Assembly (NCBI GenBank): GCA_002943765.1
Contig: PQWQ01000004.1
Coordinates: 558,001 to 622,000, forward strand
DNA from: Psoroptes ovis
Taxonomy: Eukaryota > Arthropoda > Arachnida > Sarcoptiformes > Psoroptidae
Direction of reading: 5' to 3'
Length of the DNA: 64,000 bases
A program made the translations under genes and the position numbers. Within the stretch, counting starts at the first letter, position 1; each line of letters starts with the position of its first letter. Of the stretch, positions 27,373 to 41,163 are shown piece by piece. Below the pieces are notes generated by a model, which saw only the letters and a list, made by a program, of their open reading frames with translations, was not told the origin of the DNA and made no database searches.

Positions 27373-29812
27373 AAAAGAAGAGAGGAATAAAAATTAACGA
27401 AGAAAAAATCAACGAAAATCATACATCATTTGTGATGTAAGTTGATTGATTTTGAATAAAATGAATGGATGATGAGAGAAATGATAACATTTTAAATCAT
27501 TGAATGAATCAATGAATCAACGTAAATCATTTTCAAAACGAAATCCATGGTCAAAAATATTTTCAATGACTTTTTCTGCTTTGCATAATAATAATAAGCA
27601 AAAATGAATTCTACCTGTTGCAATTTTACATTTTGAAAAAAAAAAATTTTTCGTGAATTTAAATTTTGAAAAATATAAAATATACGAATGATCACAAAAC
27701 GAAATGTAGATAAATTCAATGCATACTGATGAATCAATCAATCAATCAATCAATGGTACATAATCATTCTTAATCATCAGACATTAAAATGATTAAGATT
27801 ATGATGCTTTAAGATTATATGCATAAATGATGGTTTCATTTCGTTCAATTTGTTTCGTTTTGAAATTTTCGTTAATTTGAATTCAATTTTTTCTTCGTTT
27901 TTTAAATCAAATATTGTATTTTTAGTATTCACTCATCACATTCATTTCGGATTGTTATTATCCAAGCATTGATATTATCATCATCATCATAATCGTCATT
28001 ATCATATATTGAAGCAGCAGCAGCAGCGTGATCAACATTCATATGTAATCACAAGATTGAAATTTAATCAAGAATTTTATTCAAAATTCAGACACAGTGT
28101 TCGTTGAATTTATTGAATTAAATTGAATACGAATGAATTCAATCGATGATTATGATGATCATGATGATTATATCGGAAAATAAGTTAACGAATCATCGTT
28201 TTATTACCTTGATTAATTGCATATCGAAAGCAATTAAAATTATTAACACAATCGCTAATTGTGTTGCATACATACATAACTAATACGGACATTTATGGAG
28301 TTTTTTTTTCTTGAAAAATTGCATTTTGTCATTTGGTGTGTGCATATTATTATTATTCAATTAGTGTAATTTCAATGTGAAAAATTCAAAAGAAAATTCA
28401 TAAAAAGTAATTTAAATTTTTCGTTCCAAAAAAATGCTCCAAAACATAATTATCAATATTGTTATGATCATATTTGAATAAAACTACCACAAAGAGTACG
28501 ACAAAGACAACGATAACAGAGATTATCATTATCGTTGTTGTTGTATTGTTGTTACATTTACCTGAAAGAAGGACATTTAATTAATTCAATTCGATTTCGA
28601 ATCGATTCAAATCGAAACGATTCAATTCAATTGAATAATGATTATGATTATTATAATGATGATCATCGCATCATCATCATAACAATTTTCTAAGGTAAAA
28701 TATGATAATAATAAGAAATAATCATCCATATATCAGAGGCTATAATCAATCAATTTCTATTATGAGGTTATTTTTGGAAATTATTTCTTATCCATATTCT
28801 TTCGTGTACGGCAGACATTGAAATTATTTGAACAATTTCTGGTATTTTAAAGCACTTTTTTCTTAGATATTAAAATAAGACGAAATCTTTTTTGATTCAA
28901 AATAAAATTTAATTTTCAAAGATAATATCGATCAAATTATGATTATTATTATTATTATTATTTCAACTAAATCAATCGTTATTTGTTTGAAAATTTCAAT
29001 TTTAAGCTGTTTCAATTCTGCCAGTCGTTTTTTTTTCTTTGATTGAAATTGTATGATAATGCATCAATATTGATTTGAGAATTCATTTGAAAATCATGAG
29101 TGAGTGACCATGATTCATGAATTGATTATGATTACGATTTTTCTTTTGCTTCTTTCGTAATTATTTTTTTCGAAAATTTATTACGAGGAGGTAGTGTATG
29201 TATTACTGTGTAAATGCATTCACAAGAGGTGAACACACACATGCACACACGTGATTTTAGTCTGAATTTTTTCTTCTCTTAATAAGCATCGATAAAACAC
29301 GTGATAATTTGAAATCAATTTGGATTTCATTTTTTGCTCAGTGACAATTTCGAAAATTGAAAAAAATGACATAGGCCATGAATATTGGCTATTGAACATG
29401 TTTCCTTTCGACATTTCAATATGCATTGGTCAAACAAATGCTTTCGATTGATTTTTTTAAATTTTCACCTATTCAATTCACTGCAAACGACAAGAATTTT
29501 CTTCCTCCGATTTTTATGATGATAAATGATTTGTATATCTTTTGGGCTGAAATGTAAATTTTTCAGGTTCACAAACAAATTCATTGTGTTGTGTTTTGGT
29601 GATGAGGTAATAGGTGATGGCAACAAACTCATTATCACAAAACTGAAAAAAAATCAATTCAAATTATTTAAATCATTTTTTTTCGACCATTATTCAAAGG
29701 TTGCATGTTTGAACCTTTTATCATCATCATCATCATCACAATCATCGACATGAATATTATTTATTTGTTTGTTTGTTTGACTTTTATTTACAAAACATGC
29801 ATATTTCGATAA

Positions 29813-29896
29813 TATTGGGTTGTCCGGAAAGTTTTTTGCTGATTTACTAATTGAAAAACATGCGAAAATCGGCAAAAACTTTTCGGACAACCCAAT
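29813..29896. mobile_element. mariner-like MITE, copy 9
   Basis: Left end TA TTGGGTTGTCCGGAAAG, right end CTTTTCGGACAACCCAA. Both outer ends share the same change (GGGTT and AACCC), so the arms still pair. Confidence 0.85.
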
Positions 29897-30401
29897 GATT
29901 TTTGACTTTATTTGTATAATTGAATATTTTTCAATATTCAAAAGGCCAAAACCAAAGAATCAAACGAAATGAACGAAAATCAAATACCGACAACGATTGT
30001 CGATTTTTTGTCGAGAGAATTATATAATTTTTCGAAAAAATTAAGGACAGATTCAATTGTTTCAATCAAAAATAAACATTTAAACTTGATTTGGCCAAAA
30101 AAAAAAACTGGAAAACATATTTTTGAGAAAATAAAAATTCTAGCTCTCTCATTGTATTGAATGGAGAAATGGAAAAATTTATTGAATTTTGATTGATTTT
30201 TACTCCCTTTCAATCATCGTCTTTGATTGGTTTCTTGGTTTTTTTTCCAATATTAATTTTCTGATTACCAATCATAAATCGAACATTGACTAACTAACAT
30301 TCACACTAAATATCTTAAGTGTGTTTAAAGGCTTGAAAAGAATGAAATGATAAGAATAAAAATAAATACAAATGTAAATATAAATACAAATAAAAGACCA
30401 A

Positions 30402-30419
30402 AATGATAATATTATCATT
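30402..30419. repeat. 18-bp perfect palindrome
   Basis: AATGATAAT is followed directly by its reverse complement ATTATCATT, with no loop. Confidence 0.75.
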
Positions 30420-32020
30420 GTTGAATGGTGTTTTGTTATGTGTCAAAAATATTAGATAAATATTGAACAAATAAAAATAAACATACACATTAAATTATCA
30501 TAAATGAAATTTTCAAAAAAATAAGAAAATCTTGAACAAGTCTAGTCTACTCATTCAAGATTCATAATTTAAATAATTTGTCTAGGTAATCAATCAAATG
30601 AACAATGAATTCGTTCATCCAGCATTCAATCAATCAATCAAACAAACAAACAAATGACCAAATAATCTTATGTACAATTGATTGAACATGGAGTGAATCA
30701 TGATTTAAAGTAAAATATTCAAAAAGAAAATAAAGGGTTATTCAATTTTCAATGGTAATTTAACTACAAATATGACTGATAGTCATGTTCTGGTCATTTG
30801 AATTTCATTTTCTTGATTTGATTAATTTAGAAATATGATTTTAATTTTCCGTGTATAAAATCAAACATACCTGTTATTTCATCTAAGGAAATCGATCAAA
30901 TCATTTATGATCAAAATCTAATCAATTTTCACCACTGATTTTGATTTTTAATGGAAAAAAACAGTACAAAAAACCACTTGTCTGTGATATCGAATGATAA
31001 TTATCAATTTTTTCTGTGACAATCATAGATTATCAATTGATTCATCATTCGATTTTTATCATTTTCAACGAAAACGTATCAATAAATCGATCAATAAAAT
31101 AACAATTAGACAATATAACTGATCAATCTATTAGTTAATTATTGATTTTGATGATAAAAAATGAATATGGAAAAATTATTATCAAATAAATAAATTTAGA
31201 CTAAATTTTTTTTTTAAATAAATACCTTGTCTGTCTGTGTGTTGGTGTGTCGCTGTCGTGTCGAAGAATAAGACACTAAATTGTCATAGTTTTTGTTTGA
31301 ACTAATTTTTTTTTAAATTTAAAACTACGCAATTGTTTAAATCGTATTAGTCATACATTAAGAATGCGAAATGAAGAGAAATTGTGAGAGAAAACAACAA
31401 CAAAAAAAAACTTTGATAAATTTGAATGATGTTTGATATTCATATTTTAATATATTTGGGTTTGAATAAATAAATATATTGGAATCAATTGACGAACCTG
31501 AAGAGTAATTTGTCAAAATTTTTTTTTACTTCCTTAAGCAACCAAAACTATTTTCTATTTCATCCGTAGAATTTTTATTGCTGAAATCAATTTCACCATT
31601 GGAAACATGATGAAAATTGAAATTCACTCGAAAAAATCATTGATCAATCAGGTGCAAAAATTCATATTTTTTTTACCGAAATAATTTGATTGATTCATGA
31701 TTTCGCATAAATTAATTAATTTCATTTCTGAATAATGTTTAAAATTCATGTTTTTTTTGACAAATATTCATGTTATTTAAAAATATCGACGAAGCATTTG
31801 AATGGAATTTGTATTATTTATAATTTTTCATTTGAATTTTTTTTTCGAGATTTAAATCAAAGAAATAAAGAAATCATTTATCAAAATTTAAAATATTTTT
31901 CAATAAAAAATTCAAATAACCAATAACAACACAATGAGAGTTGGTTTGGATACGAAAGTGAAGAAAGAAACGTGCTAAATGTAATGATTGCAAAATTTTA
32001 TATGCTCTTGAAAATATTTA

Positions 32021-32934
32021 AAGGGTAACCTCTAATAAGATAGAGTCATTCTGCCTAAGGAAAAAAATCGAGAAAAAAATTATCGCATCATGTTCTTGGT
32101 CAATAGGGATGACAAAAAGTCAATTATGGTCATCTCCAATTCTTGACCCTTCCGGTCCAAAAAGGGGGTCAAAAGTCAATAATTGCGATATCTCGGCCGT
32201 TTTAAGAGGTGATGTCTCAATTTTTTCAATAATTAAAGATTATCTAGCCATTAATCATTGGTGAAAATATCATTGATTTAAAAAGATTACTTTTTGAGAT
32301 ATATTCATTTGAAGTTACCATCTCCATTATCTTTAGGGTTTTTGATTGACGTGTACACGTCTAAACTGGAGATTGCTAAGGAACACAAGCATTAATGATA
32401 ATTGCTATTTTCTATGACATTTTTCATGTAAATATTTTTAAAAATATAACTTAATGTTGATTTTTGTTTTTGGTTTTCATTTTCTATCTTGTTGTTATAA
32501 GAATGTCTTGAATGAAAATGCTCGGGCTTAAATGGTCATCAATTGATGATCATAGAAAATAGCAATTATCATTAATGCTTGTGTTCCTTAGCAATCTCCA
32601 GTTTAGACGTGTACACGTCAATCAAAAACCCTAAAGATAATGGAGATGGTAACTTCAAATGAATATATCTCAAAAAGTAATCTTTTTAAATCAATGATAT
32701 TTTCACCAATGATTAATGGCTAGATAATCTTTAATTATTGAAAAAATTGAGACATCACCTCTTAAAACGGCCGAGATATCGCAATTATTGACTTTTGACC
32801 CCCTTTTTGGACCGGAAGGGTCAAGAATTGGAGATGACCATAATTGACTTTTTGTCATCCCTATTGACCAAGAACATGATGCGATAATTTTTTTCTCGAT
32901 TTTTTTCCTTAGGCAGTTATTGTAGGATACCCTT
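32021..32934 (-). mobile_element. Foldback element, copy B (914 bp, inverted relative to copy A)
   Basis: Same length and structure as copy A in the opposite orientation: arms 32051-32417 and 32550-32916 (367 bp each), spacer 32418-32549 (132 bp), ends AAGGGTAACC and GGATACCCTT. The spacer and the unequal end pieces are reversed relative to copy A, so this is a true inverted copy. I found no differences between copies by eye over the parts I compared. High identity suggests recent movement or gene conversion. No convincing target-site duplication. Confidence 0.9.
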
Positions 32935-33602
32935 TTCAGTATTCAAAAAAAATTTTCAATTCAATTTTGATTGGTTTCTTTGGATTTCATTTTCTGGTTA
33001 ATTCTGGCTAAGTGAAATAATAACTAGTAAGCAACCGAAAAAAAACCACAAATAATTGCATTAATTTGCAAAATTTTTAAATACCACTTTCAACCGATTA
33101 CTAATTCAGAGCTCATTTCCATTCATCCGAGCACGAAAACCTAAAAAATATTGAAAAATATTGAAATACCACAACACCGTTAATGTTATATGCAACGGAA
33201 ATTTCAGAGAGTTGAAAAAAAATAAATTCATAGAAAATAAATGGAAAAAAAATATTTGAAATCGAAATCAATTATTTTATAATTCAAATATTTTTCAAAA
33301 TTTTGAATAATTTTTTTTGCGGCTCTCAAGGCTATAGTTGTGCTGCAATTTGATTGAATACAAAACAAAAATTATGCAGATTTTTTGTTTTATTTTTCTC
33401 GGTTTCAATTTTTCAGTGAGATTTATTGAATGATTGATTTTGAATGAAATTGTATTTCAATTCGGTAACCAAGTGAATTCAATTCGAGATTTAATGTATC
33501 TCGGTGAATAAATTGTCAAAAAAAAAATTCACAGGAAATTTAAAAAACAATGAAAAATATAATTCAGGTAAAAAAATTTGAAAAAAAAATTGGTTAACCT
33601 AC

Positions 33603-34833
33603 CGTTGGCCAATATATCGCTATTATTATGGTGATTATTGTCGCTTAAAATATTGTTGTCACTAAGACCATCACAATCTTTGTTATTATCATTATCTTCA
33701 CCACCACCAGCAGCGCCACTATCATCATCATCATTATCATCAAAATCTTCATCAAAATTATCATAATCATCATCATCATCATCATCACCAATATCATAAT
33801 CAATATTTTCATCATATTCATTCATATTTTCATCATATTCATTTTCATATTCAAAATTATCATTATCATTGCTATTATTATTGATGAAATCATTGTTTTT
33901 ACAATTTAATTTTTGTATCGCTTGACCATAATCATTAATTTTATTCTTAGCATTATTATTACAAGCATTATTTATAATTTTATTATTGATAACATTTGTT
34001 CCGGTTGTTCCATTTGTCATCGTTTGTTGTTTTGATAATATTATGGATGATGATTTTTTATCCGATGATGGCGATGATGATGATGTTGATGATAATAATG
34101 AATTTTGTTTTCCGTTCAATAATTCTTTTAAACATTTACGTTCTTCTTTCAATACTTGTTTAATATGTTGAATTAAATTGTTTGTTTGAAATTTTTTCTT
34201 CAATATCAATGATGGTGGTGAATGACTTTGTACATTTGCTGTTGCCGTTGTTGTTGTTGTTGTTGTTGCCGTTGTCGATAAATTTGTCGCCATAGTCGAA
34301 ATCGAATTTGATGTTATTTTAAATGTATTTGACAATGTTGTTGTTGACATTATCATTTGATTTTTATGATTATTAATATCATTATTATTATTATTCATGA
34401 TAATAATGTCACCATTATTATTATTATTGTTATTGTTACGATTGTCACCTATTGAAATTTAAAATTTGAATAAAATTGAAATGAAAAAAATCAAATTAAA
34501 TGTCACCCATTAAAATGAACAACAATAATTCATTAAATCAAAATAACTCTATGGAAATGTCATCATCATCATCATCATTTTTGAATTTTCAAAATTTCAA
34601 TTTTTTCTTCCACATTTCAAAAAAAACTTACCGATATTTTTCAATTTATCATTGCTATTATTATTATTATTATTACTATCAACAACAACAACATTGATAT
34701 TATCATCATTATGATTATTATCATTAACAATATCATTAAAACGATTACAAATTTCAACAAATGAAATGTAATTGTTATTATTATTATTATTGTTATTGTT
34801 GTTTGTTGTTGATTTATTTTTAGATAAAGCCAT
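33603..34833 (-). CDS. Asn/Asp-rich low-complexity protein, N-terminal two exons
   Basis: Unknown function. Exon 1 is 34833-34632, starting ATG in a good context (ACAAAATGGC) and ending at a GTAAGT donor. Exon 2 is 34448-33603, entered after an AATAG acceptor and ending at a GTAGGT donor. Phases agree: exon 1 leaves one base and the joined codon is GGT. Together they give 349 residues plus one base, so the protein continues on lower-coordinate exons I could not establish. Visible parts: poly-Asn near residues 11-21 and 72-79, Thr/Ser-rich residues 102-137, a charged, probably helical segment at about 150-182 (KKKFQ to ELLNGK), a Ser-rich stretch, and a strongly acidic Asp/Glu/Asn region at about 264-325. 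Such composition suits a nuclear or intrinsically disordered protein, but that is inference. I recognise no domain. Confidence 0.7.
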
Positions 34834-36284
34834 TTTGTATTTTTGATTTATTTAGTTGAACACGGGTAAAAAAAAATATTCAAATATTTAATATTTAACA
34901 GAATCAAATACGAATTAATTTGGAATAAATTGAAGAATTTCTTTTTCTTTGATGAAACAAATTAAATAAATAAATAAATTGAATATTTCTGGAATGTATT
35001 TTCGTTTACAATTTTACTGCTGCTCTATATCAATTATATGATCAGTTATTTTTGTTTTAGTTTTCATATTCATTTCATCTTTTTTTTTTATTTTTGAAAT
35101 GTCAAATGAAATTTGATCAAATTGACATACATTACATACATACATACATACACTCAAATGAATATATTTCTATTATTATTATTGCGATGAAAAACTCGAT
35201 GATTATTGATCGATTCTATGATGATGATGATGATGAAGATGGAAAAAAATGTATATTCTTTCAATTTGATATCTTAACAAATGAATAATATATATCAATG
35301 GTCTATGATGATATATCATTGGGAATAAAAATTGAATTGAATTTTGAAATTTTTTATTTTTTTATTTTTTTTGAAACAATACCCAAACATACGCACACAT
35401 AAATAGTGAATATTGCTGCTGCAAATGGATGGTTTTTATAGCGAAAAAATTGAAAAAATTCAAATGACATTTTTACATTTAAAAAAAAGTAAAAACTTTG
35501 ATAAAAATATAAATGGCAAACTGTTGAATTAGTTCGGAAAAATTATACGTGGAAATATCATTCAAATTTTTTTTTTCGAAAACAAATATCAAATGCACAA
35601 ATGAGAAAATTTCAAATGGGAAAATTTCAAATGATAAATTCATAGAATAATAATGTCATAATAATAAATTCAAATGCAATTTGATATTCAATATTCACCA
35701 AATAATTTTATGGAATCATTTTTTTTTCTTTGAATAAACATACACATTGATTCAAACGCACCGAAAACAATTAATTAATTTGATTAATTGATTATGTGAA
35801 TCAAAATAATTGATTCATTTATTCATTTGTTTTTTTTTTGCAAAATTTTCGTTCACAATTCACAAATTCAATTTACAAATGTCATAAAATGATCTGAATT
35901 TCACAGAAAATAATATTTCTCTGATAATTTTTTTTCAAATTTCAATTTCATCATCATTTTGGTATTAACATTGTCTTACAAGTGTTTTTTTTTTTTTTTG
36001 ATTATTTCATATTTTAAAAATTTTAAATATCAAACATTTCATGTTTGATAATGTCATAGTTTGTTTGCTGTTGCTGATGCTGGCTGCTGATGCTAAATAT
36101 TGATTTTCATTGATTCAACTTGAATCAATCAATGATATTAATCATAATAAATGTCTTTGTATGTTAGCATGTTTGCATGTTTGTATGGCTGATACACATG
36201 TTTCACGTTCAATGTCTGTCATTTGAATAAAACTGAAAATTAAAAATGGAAAAAAATTGAAACTAAAAAAACTTGACTGAATCA

Positions 36285-36310
36285 ATGAATGAATGAATGA
36301 ATGAATGAAT
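36285..36310. repeat. (TGAA)n microsatellite
   Basis: Tandem TGAA units. The same motif recurs at many places, for example 47875-47904. Confidence 0.9.
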
Positions 36311-36522
36311 TTTTTCAATCATTCACATTTTTTTTCTTGTGTGTGTGTATTATAAAATATTTTCACTTAGAAATATACGGTGAAGAGAGAGAGAGAATAT
36401 AGCAAAAACATAGAAGAATAAACCATAGACACACAGTCATACACACACACACACCACTGATATACATCCAAATATTGAAATGATATTAAATGAATGAATG
36501 AATGAATATAAAATACCCAAAT

Positions 36523-36555
<33 letters not shown>

Positions 36556-36557
36556 CA
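36523..36557. repeat. (AC)n microsatellite
   Basis: Thirteen AC units, one GC interruption, then further AC units. It accounts for a Cys/Val-repeat open frame on the minus strand that I reject. Confidence 0.95.
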
Positions 36558-38234
36558 TAGATTAAAATTATGTTTATAACATTAATATTAAAATACATTA
36601 GAATTAAATACATTGAAAATACGAATACAAATAATATTGATGCCAAAAAACTACCTTATGCAACCACACAAACATACATTGAATTGAAAATATGAAATTT
36701 GAACCAATTTAAAATCATTATCATCAAAGTGTATGCGTATTTTCAATTATGGTTATTATCATCATTATCATCATCATTATTATTATTATATGATTTAGTT
36801 TAAATTTGATTTAAATTTAAAACTATTTAATATCTCCATTCAATGTATGTTGAATGGAATCATGCATATATATTTATCGTGAAATTTTTTTTTTTCGATG
36901 ATGTCGATTATTATATCATGACAATTGATGATTTCATATCTTATCAATTGAATCAATGTGTGTGTGTGTGTTTGTACTTGGTTGAATTATGATTTTTTAC
37001 TATTATTATTCTTATAATCATAATCTAATTCCTTGGAAAAAAATATCAATATGATTATAACAGTAATAATTTTTCTATACTGTTGCATATCGGACAAACA
37101 AACAAAAAAAATACTATGCAAAAGCATCAGATATATTTATCAATGAAATAATTTGTATATCTGTTTTGTTTTGTAGATATATGTATATACAAATCGATAC
37201 ATACAATTGCCAATCATATACAAAATATAAATATTATCTATTGAATGGATTATATAGAAATATATATTTCAAGATAAATTTTTTGTTTTTTGGGCAAGAG
37301 AAAATACATACAGTGCATGTGATTATTGATGGAGAATAATATTGAAAAATTGAAAAATCTTTGTCAAAATTGTTGATTTTAAAAATGAAATGAAACAATT
37401 GTATCATAGTAATCGAATTATCTATATATATATATATAAATAAATATTATGTATAGATTATATATTGGTAAATATATATTTGTTGGAATTTACATACATA
37501 CATATATTAATAATATTTATATATATCAATGCACTTGTGTTTCGAAACAAAAATTGCTACAAGTAGTTTTCAACTTAATCTATTTTATCCAAAAAATATA
37601 TATTTCAAATTGATTTGAACAATACTACCGCCACCACCGCCACCACCAACACAATTATCATCATCAAACAAAACTAATAACTTGCCACCAAATAAAAAAA
37701 AATCGATATTCAATAATAACCAAAAAGAAGAACAGGCGCAATAATAATAATTAAAATGATTGGTTATTTTTTTTTACGGTGGCACATGTTGGTTTCAAAT
37801 GATGATGATGATGTTTACGCGCGCGTGTGTGTGTGTATGTTGATTTGTTCGTATGTCAATTGAATATTGTTTGATTAATCAGAATCTTTCAATGATGATC
37901 AAATTTCAAATCGAAGAAAAAAAATGAAAATATCTTGGACAAATTTTAAATTTGATATTCCAATTGAAATTGAAATGATATTTTTTGAAAAAAAAATTGA
38001 TTCAATTTCAAGCAATATTTGAATGAATGTTTGAATAGCTCTGAATATGATTAATGATTAAATCATTTCATTTTCCATTAATTCATGATTATCAATCTAT
38101 CTAATTGTTTTATCTGCCATTTTTATCAATTTTTAAATAATTTACTCATATTTATTTCATACTTATGAATGATTTCACCCTTTAATCACAATGATTGATA
38201 TTAATAATATCAATGAATATCAATAAATATTTGA

Positions 38235-38261
38235 TCAATTTAGCTGAACAAGCTAAATTGA
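38235..38261. repeat. Perfect 11-bp hairpin, 5-nt loop
   Basis: TCAATTTAGCT and AGCTAAATTGA flank GAACA. A run of A follows. I see no gene that it would terminate. Confidence 0.7.
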
Positions 38262-39025
38262 AAAAATTTAAAGTTTATTTTGTTAAAGTAGAAAATTTTC
38301 AATCTTTTTGACAACAATGCATTTATTATAATTATCATTATTATTTCCGAGTAATTGTACACAGATAAAGCGATATTTATTTATTTATTTATTCATTTAA
38401 ATTGATTCACATTTCATTGGTATCCCATTGATTTTAATTGAAATCAATGAACAAATAAATGGAATGAAAATAATTTAAAAAAAACAAAAACAAAAATTAA
38501 TAATTTTTCCGGTTATCTCTCTTTATTATTATTATTTACCATATCATTTGCATCATCATTATTATTATTTGACATTATTCTTGATTAAATTTGAAAAATT
38601 TTGGGAAATATTTGAAACTAATGGAAAACCAACAAGAGCAATAACAACAACAACAATAATAATCATAATAATGCCAGTAGTAATAATAACCGAATAGAGA
38701 CAGTTGAATGGTAATTTGGAAAAAAAATGGGGAAAATGGCCAGAATTCAATGAGAATTCAATTGAAATTTTTGAAAAAAAAATAAAAATAAAAATTTCAA
38801 TTTTTCGTAAAAAAAATTAAATGCTGGCTAATTGAGTTTTGAATGGGAAATTTTGAAATTTTGAAATTTCAATTTTTTTGAATATTTTTATTTTGAATTC
38901 TAAAACAATTATTATTATTATCATTATTATTGGCCGAAATTTCGAATGGAAAATATTTAAAAATTTCGATATTAAAATACAAGTGTTTTTTTTTCTAGTC
39001 GAGATGAATGACATATAATTATTAT

Positions 39026-39109
39026 TATTAGGTTGTCCCATAAATTCTTGCTGATTTTACAATGATTTTCTACGATATAACCAATAAGAACTTATGGGAC
39101 AATCCAATA
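39026..39109. mobile_element. mariner-like MITE, copy 10
   Basis: Left end TA TTAGGTTGTCCCATAAA, right end CTTATGGGACAATCCAA TA. CCCATAAG subtype. Confidence 0.85.
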
Positions 39110-41140
39110 TCATTTATTTATTTATTTTCTCGTATCAATAATTATCATCATTATGTATTGATATATATAAATACCACCGCCGCCATCACCATCATCATCA
39201 TTGTTATTATTGTCAAGACACTTTTATTCATTTCAATCATGATTATTTTCATTTAAATTTTTTCAAAGTGGCCAGCATTTTCTACATTTCATCATTTTGA
39301 AATGGCTTTTGTTTGAAAAATTTTCAATAATTAAAATTCATTTTTATTATTAAATATTCAAGAATATTTTTACACGCAAATCTCGTTGCATTTTCAATTA
39401 TTGTTATCATTATCATTTTGAATCATTGAGAAGAAAAACACTGGAAAAAATAAAATAAAACAAGAGTTAAATAAATAAACAAACAAACAAAACGATTGAT
39501 TGAACGATATTTGATGCAAGAATTGAGGTCGAAAAAACATTTCCATGATACAAATGATATCGACTCTAATAATAATAATTGAATGAAAAAAAATATAAAT
39601 ACAAAAATACTTGACATACAGATAATCAGTCCTGATTGAATGAATATAAATGTATGAAAACAACAGACTTGAAATCAAATTGATGATCCAGAAGATGATT
39701 CAAGGAAAATGAAAGAAATCAATTTTATGATTATTGATTTGTAAAAAATCAAATAAAATTGATACAAACAATAATTGATCAAAAAATATGTGTAATTAGG
39801 TTAATTTCTTAGGAAAAGAATAAAGTTTTTTCGCCATTTTTTTTATCTCTGTCATTTCATTGATAACTGATGATCATCACCTTTTATGATCATCACTTTT
39901 GTGATTATCAGGTATAAAAAAATTGAAAAATAGAAGGAATAATACAATAAAACAATAACAAACAATATCAATGTATCCATTGACATATTAAACCACTTGT
40001 ATTGATAATGATAATTTTGATACAAATACAATCGAAACAAGAGATTGAGGAAAAAAAATCAAGACTAAAAATCTTGAATTTATTCAAATGTCTCTTTCAT
40101 TCATTCTTATTCCAAATGATTCTTGAAAACTTTGCTAAGAAAAGGGATAAAATATGAATACATCCATTAATTAATCACACAGATCAAATAATTCAAAGAT
40201 GACAAATAGAAACAGAAAAAATCAAAATATTCATTGATATCACAATGTATTCATTGATCGTATCTTTGAATTAAATTTTTCAAAGATCATTCATTTGTTT
40301 CTTCATTTTTTGTTTTACTTAATTCAAAGTTACAAATATTCATTTTGCAATTTGGAATAAAAAATGGATAATAAATAAATTCAGCAAAATGCTCGATTAT
40401 TTTTTACATTCAAATTTGTCATTTCAAAAATTGTTAAAAGCTTATGACAAAGAACAAATGATTTGAAATTATTTAAATTTTTGAGAAAATAAATAAAAAT
40501 GAATTGATTAAAATTTCAAATTTACTTCGAACACCAATGTTTAATGTTCAATGTCAAAAACAAGGTGCTTTACACGTTCGTCGTGATAATCATTATGATG
40601 ATTATCATCATCATAAACATGATAATTGCCTTTAACTATGTGTGTTTACATGTTGATGTTTATTCGCTTGATTTTGTTCGCTGTTTCTGTGACACTTTTT
40701 GAATGTGAATATATTCATATATGAAAACATATTTGTTCACAATTGATTATCATCATTATTTTAATATTTTAACTGAATTTTATTTGATTCAATTTCATTC
40801 TTTTTCAAATTTCAACTTTTCAATAAATTCTCATAGGAAATTTAATATCAATGTTGCTGTCGTTAGTTATTTTTCTTCATTCAAAATCAATATTTATGTT
40901 CATATTCTTTCGAAATTCATTTTTCTACTCACTTTCATTATCATCGAATCCAAAGAAATGGGAAAATGTATCGAATTTTGAAATTGAATAAATTTAACTC
41001 GAATTTTTTTTACCTTTCATTGGTGATAATAAAGGGATTAATGAATTCAAAAATAACGAAAAAATAATGGAGACAGTTTTTCAAATTTTTTTCATTTAAG
41101 ATTTGATAAATGATAAACGGATAATTCTTTTATTCATGGT

Positions 41141-41163
41141 GATGATGATGATGATGATGATGA
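41141..41163. repeat. (GAT)n microsatellite
   Basis: About seven GAT units. Confidence 0.9.

Larger units (their letters stand above)
14421..32020. other. Gene-poor segment between the two foldback elements
   Basis: About 17.6 kb without a convincing gene. It contains mariner-like MITEs at 16735, 17472, 22267, 26513 and 29813, microsatellites (CT at 18421, AGC at 27352), hairpins at 22231-22257 and 26146-26177, and a palindrome at 30402-30419. Two short minus-strand stretches with splice-like borders (31226-31275 and 30871-30882) could be small exons of the gene at 34833; they are discussed in the findings. Confidence 0.6.

Noticed and set aside
34500..34697. Plus-strand open frame near the minus-strand gene start
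   Set aside because: Shadow of exon 1 and intron 1 of the minus-strand gene, whose splice phases agree.
36367..36646. Cys/Val-repeat open frames
   Set aside because: Direct translation of an AC microsatellite.
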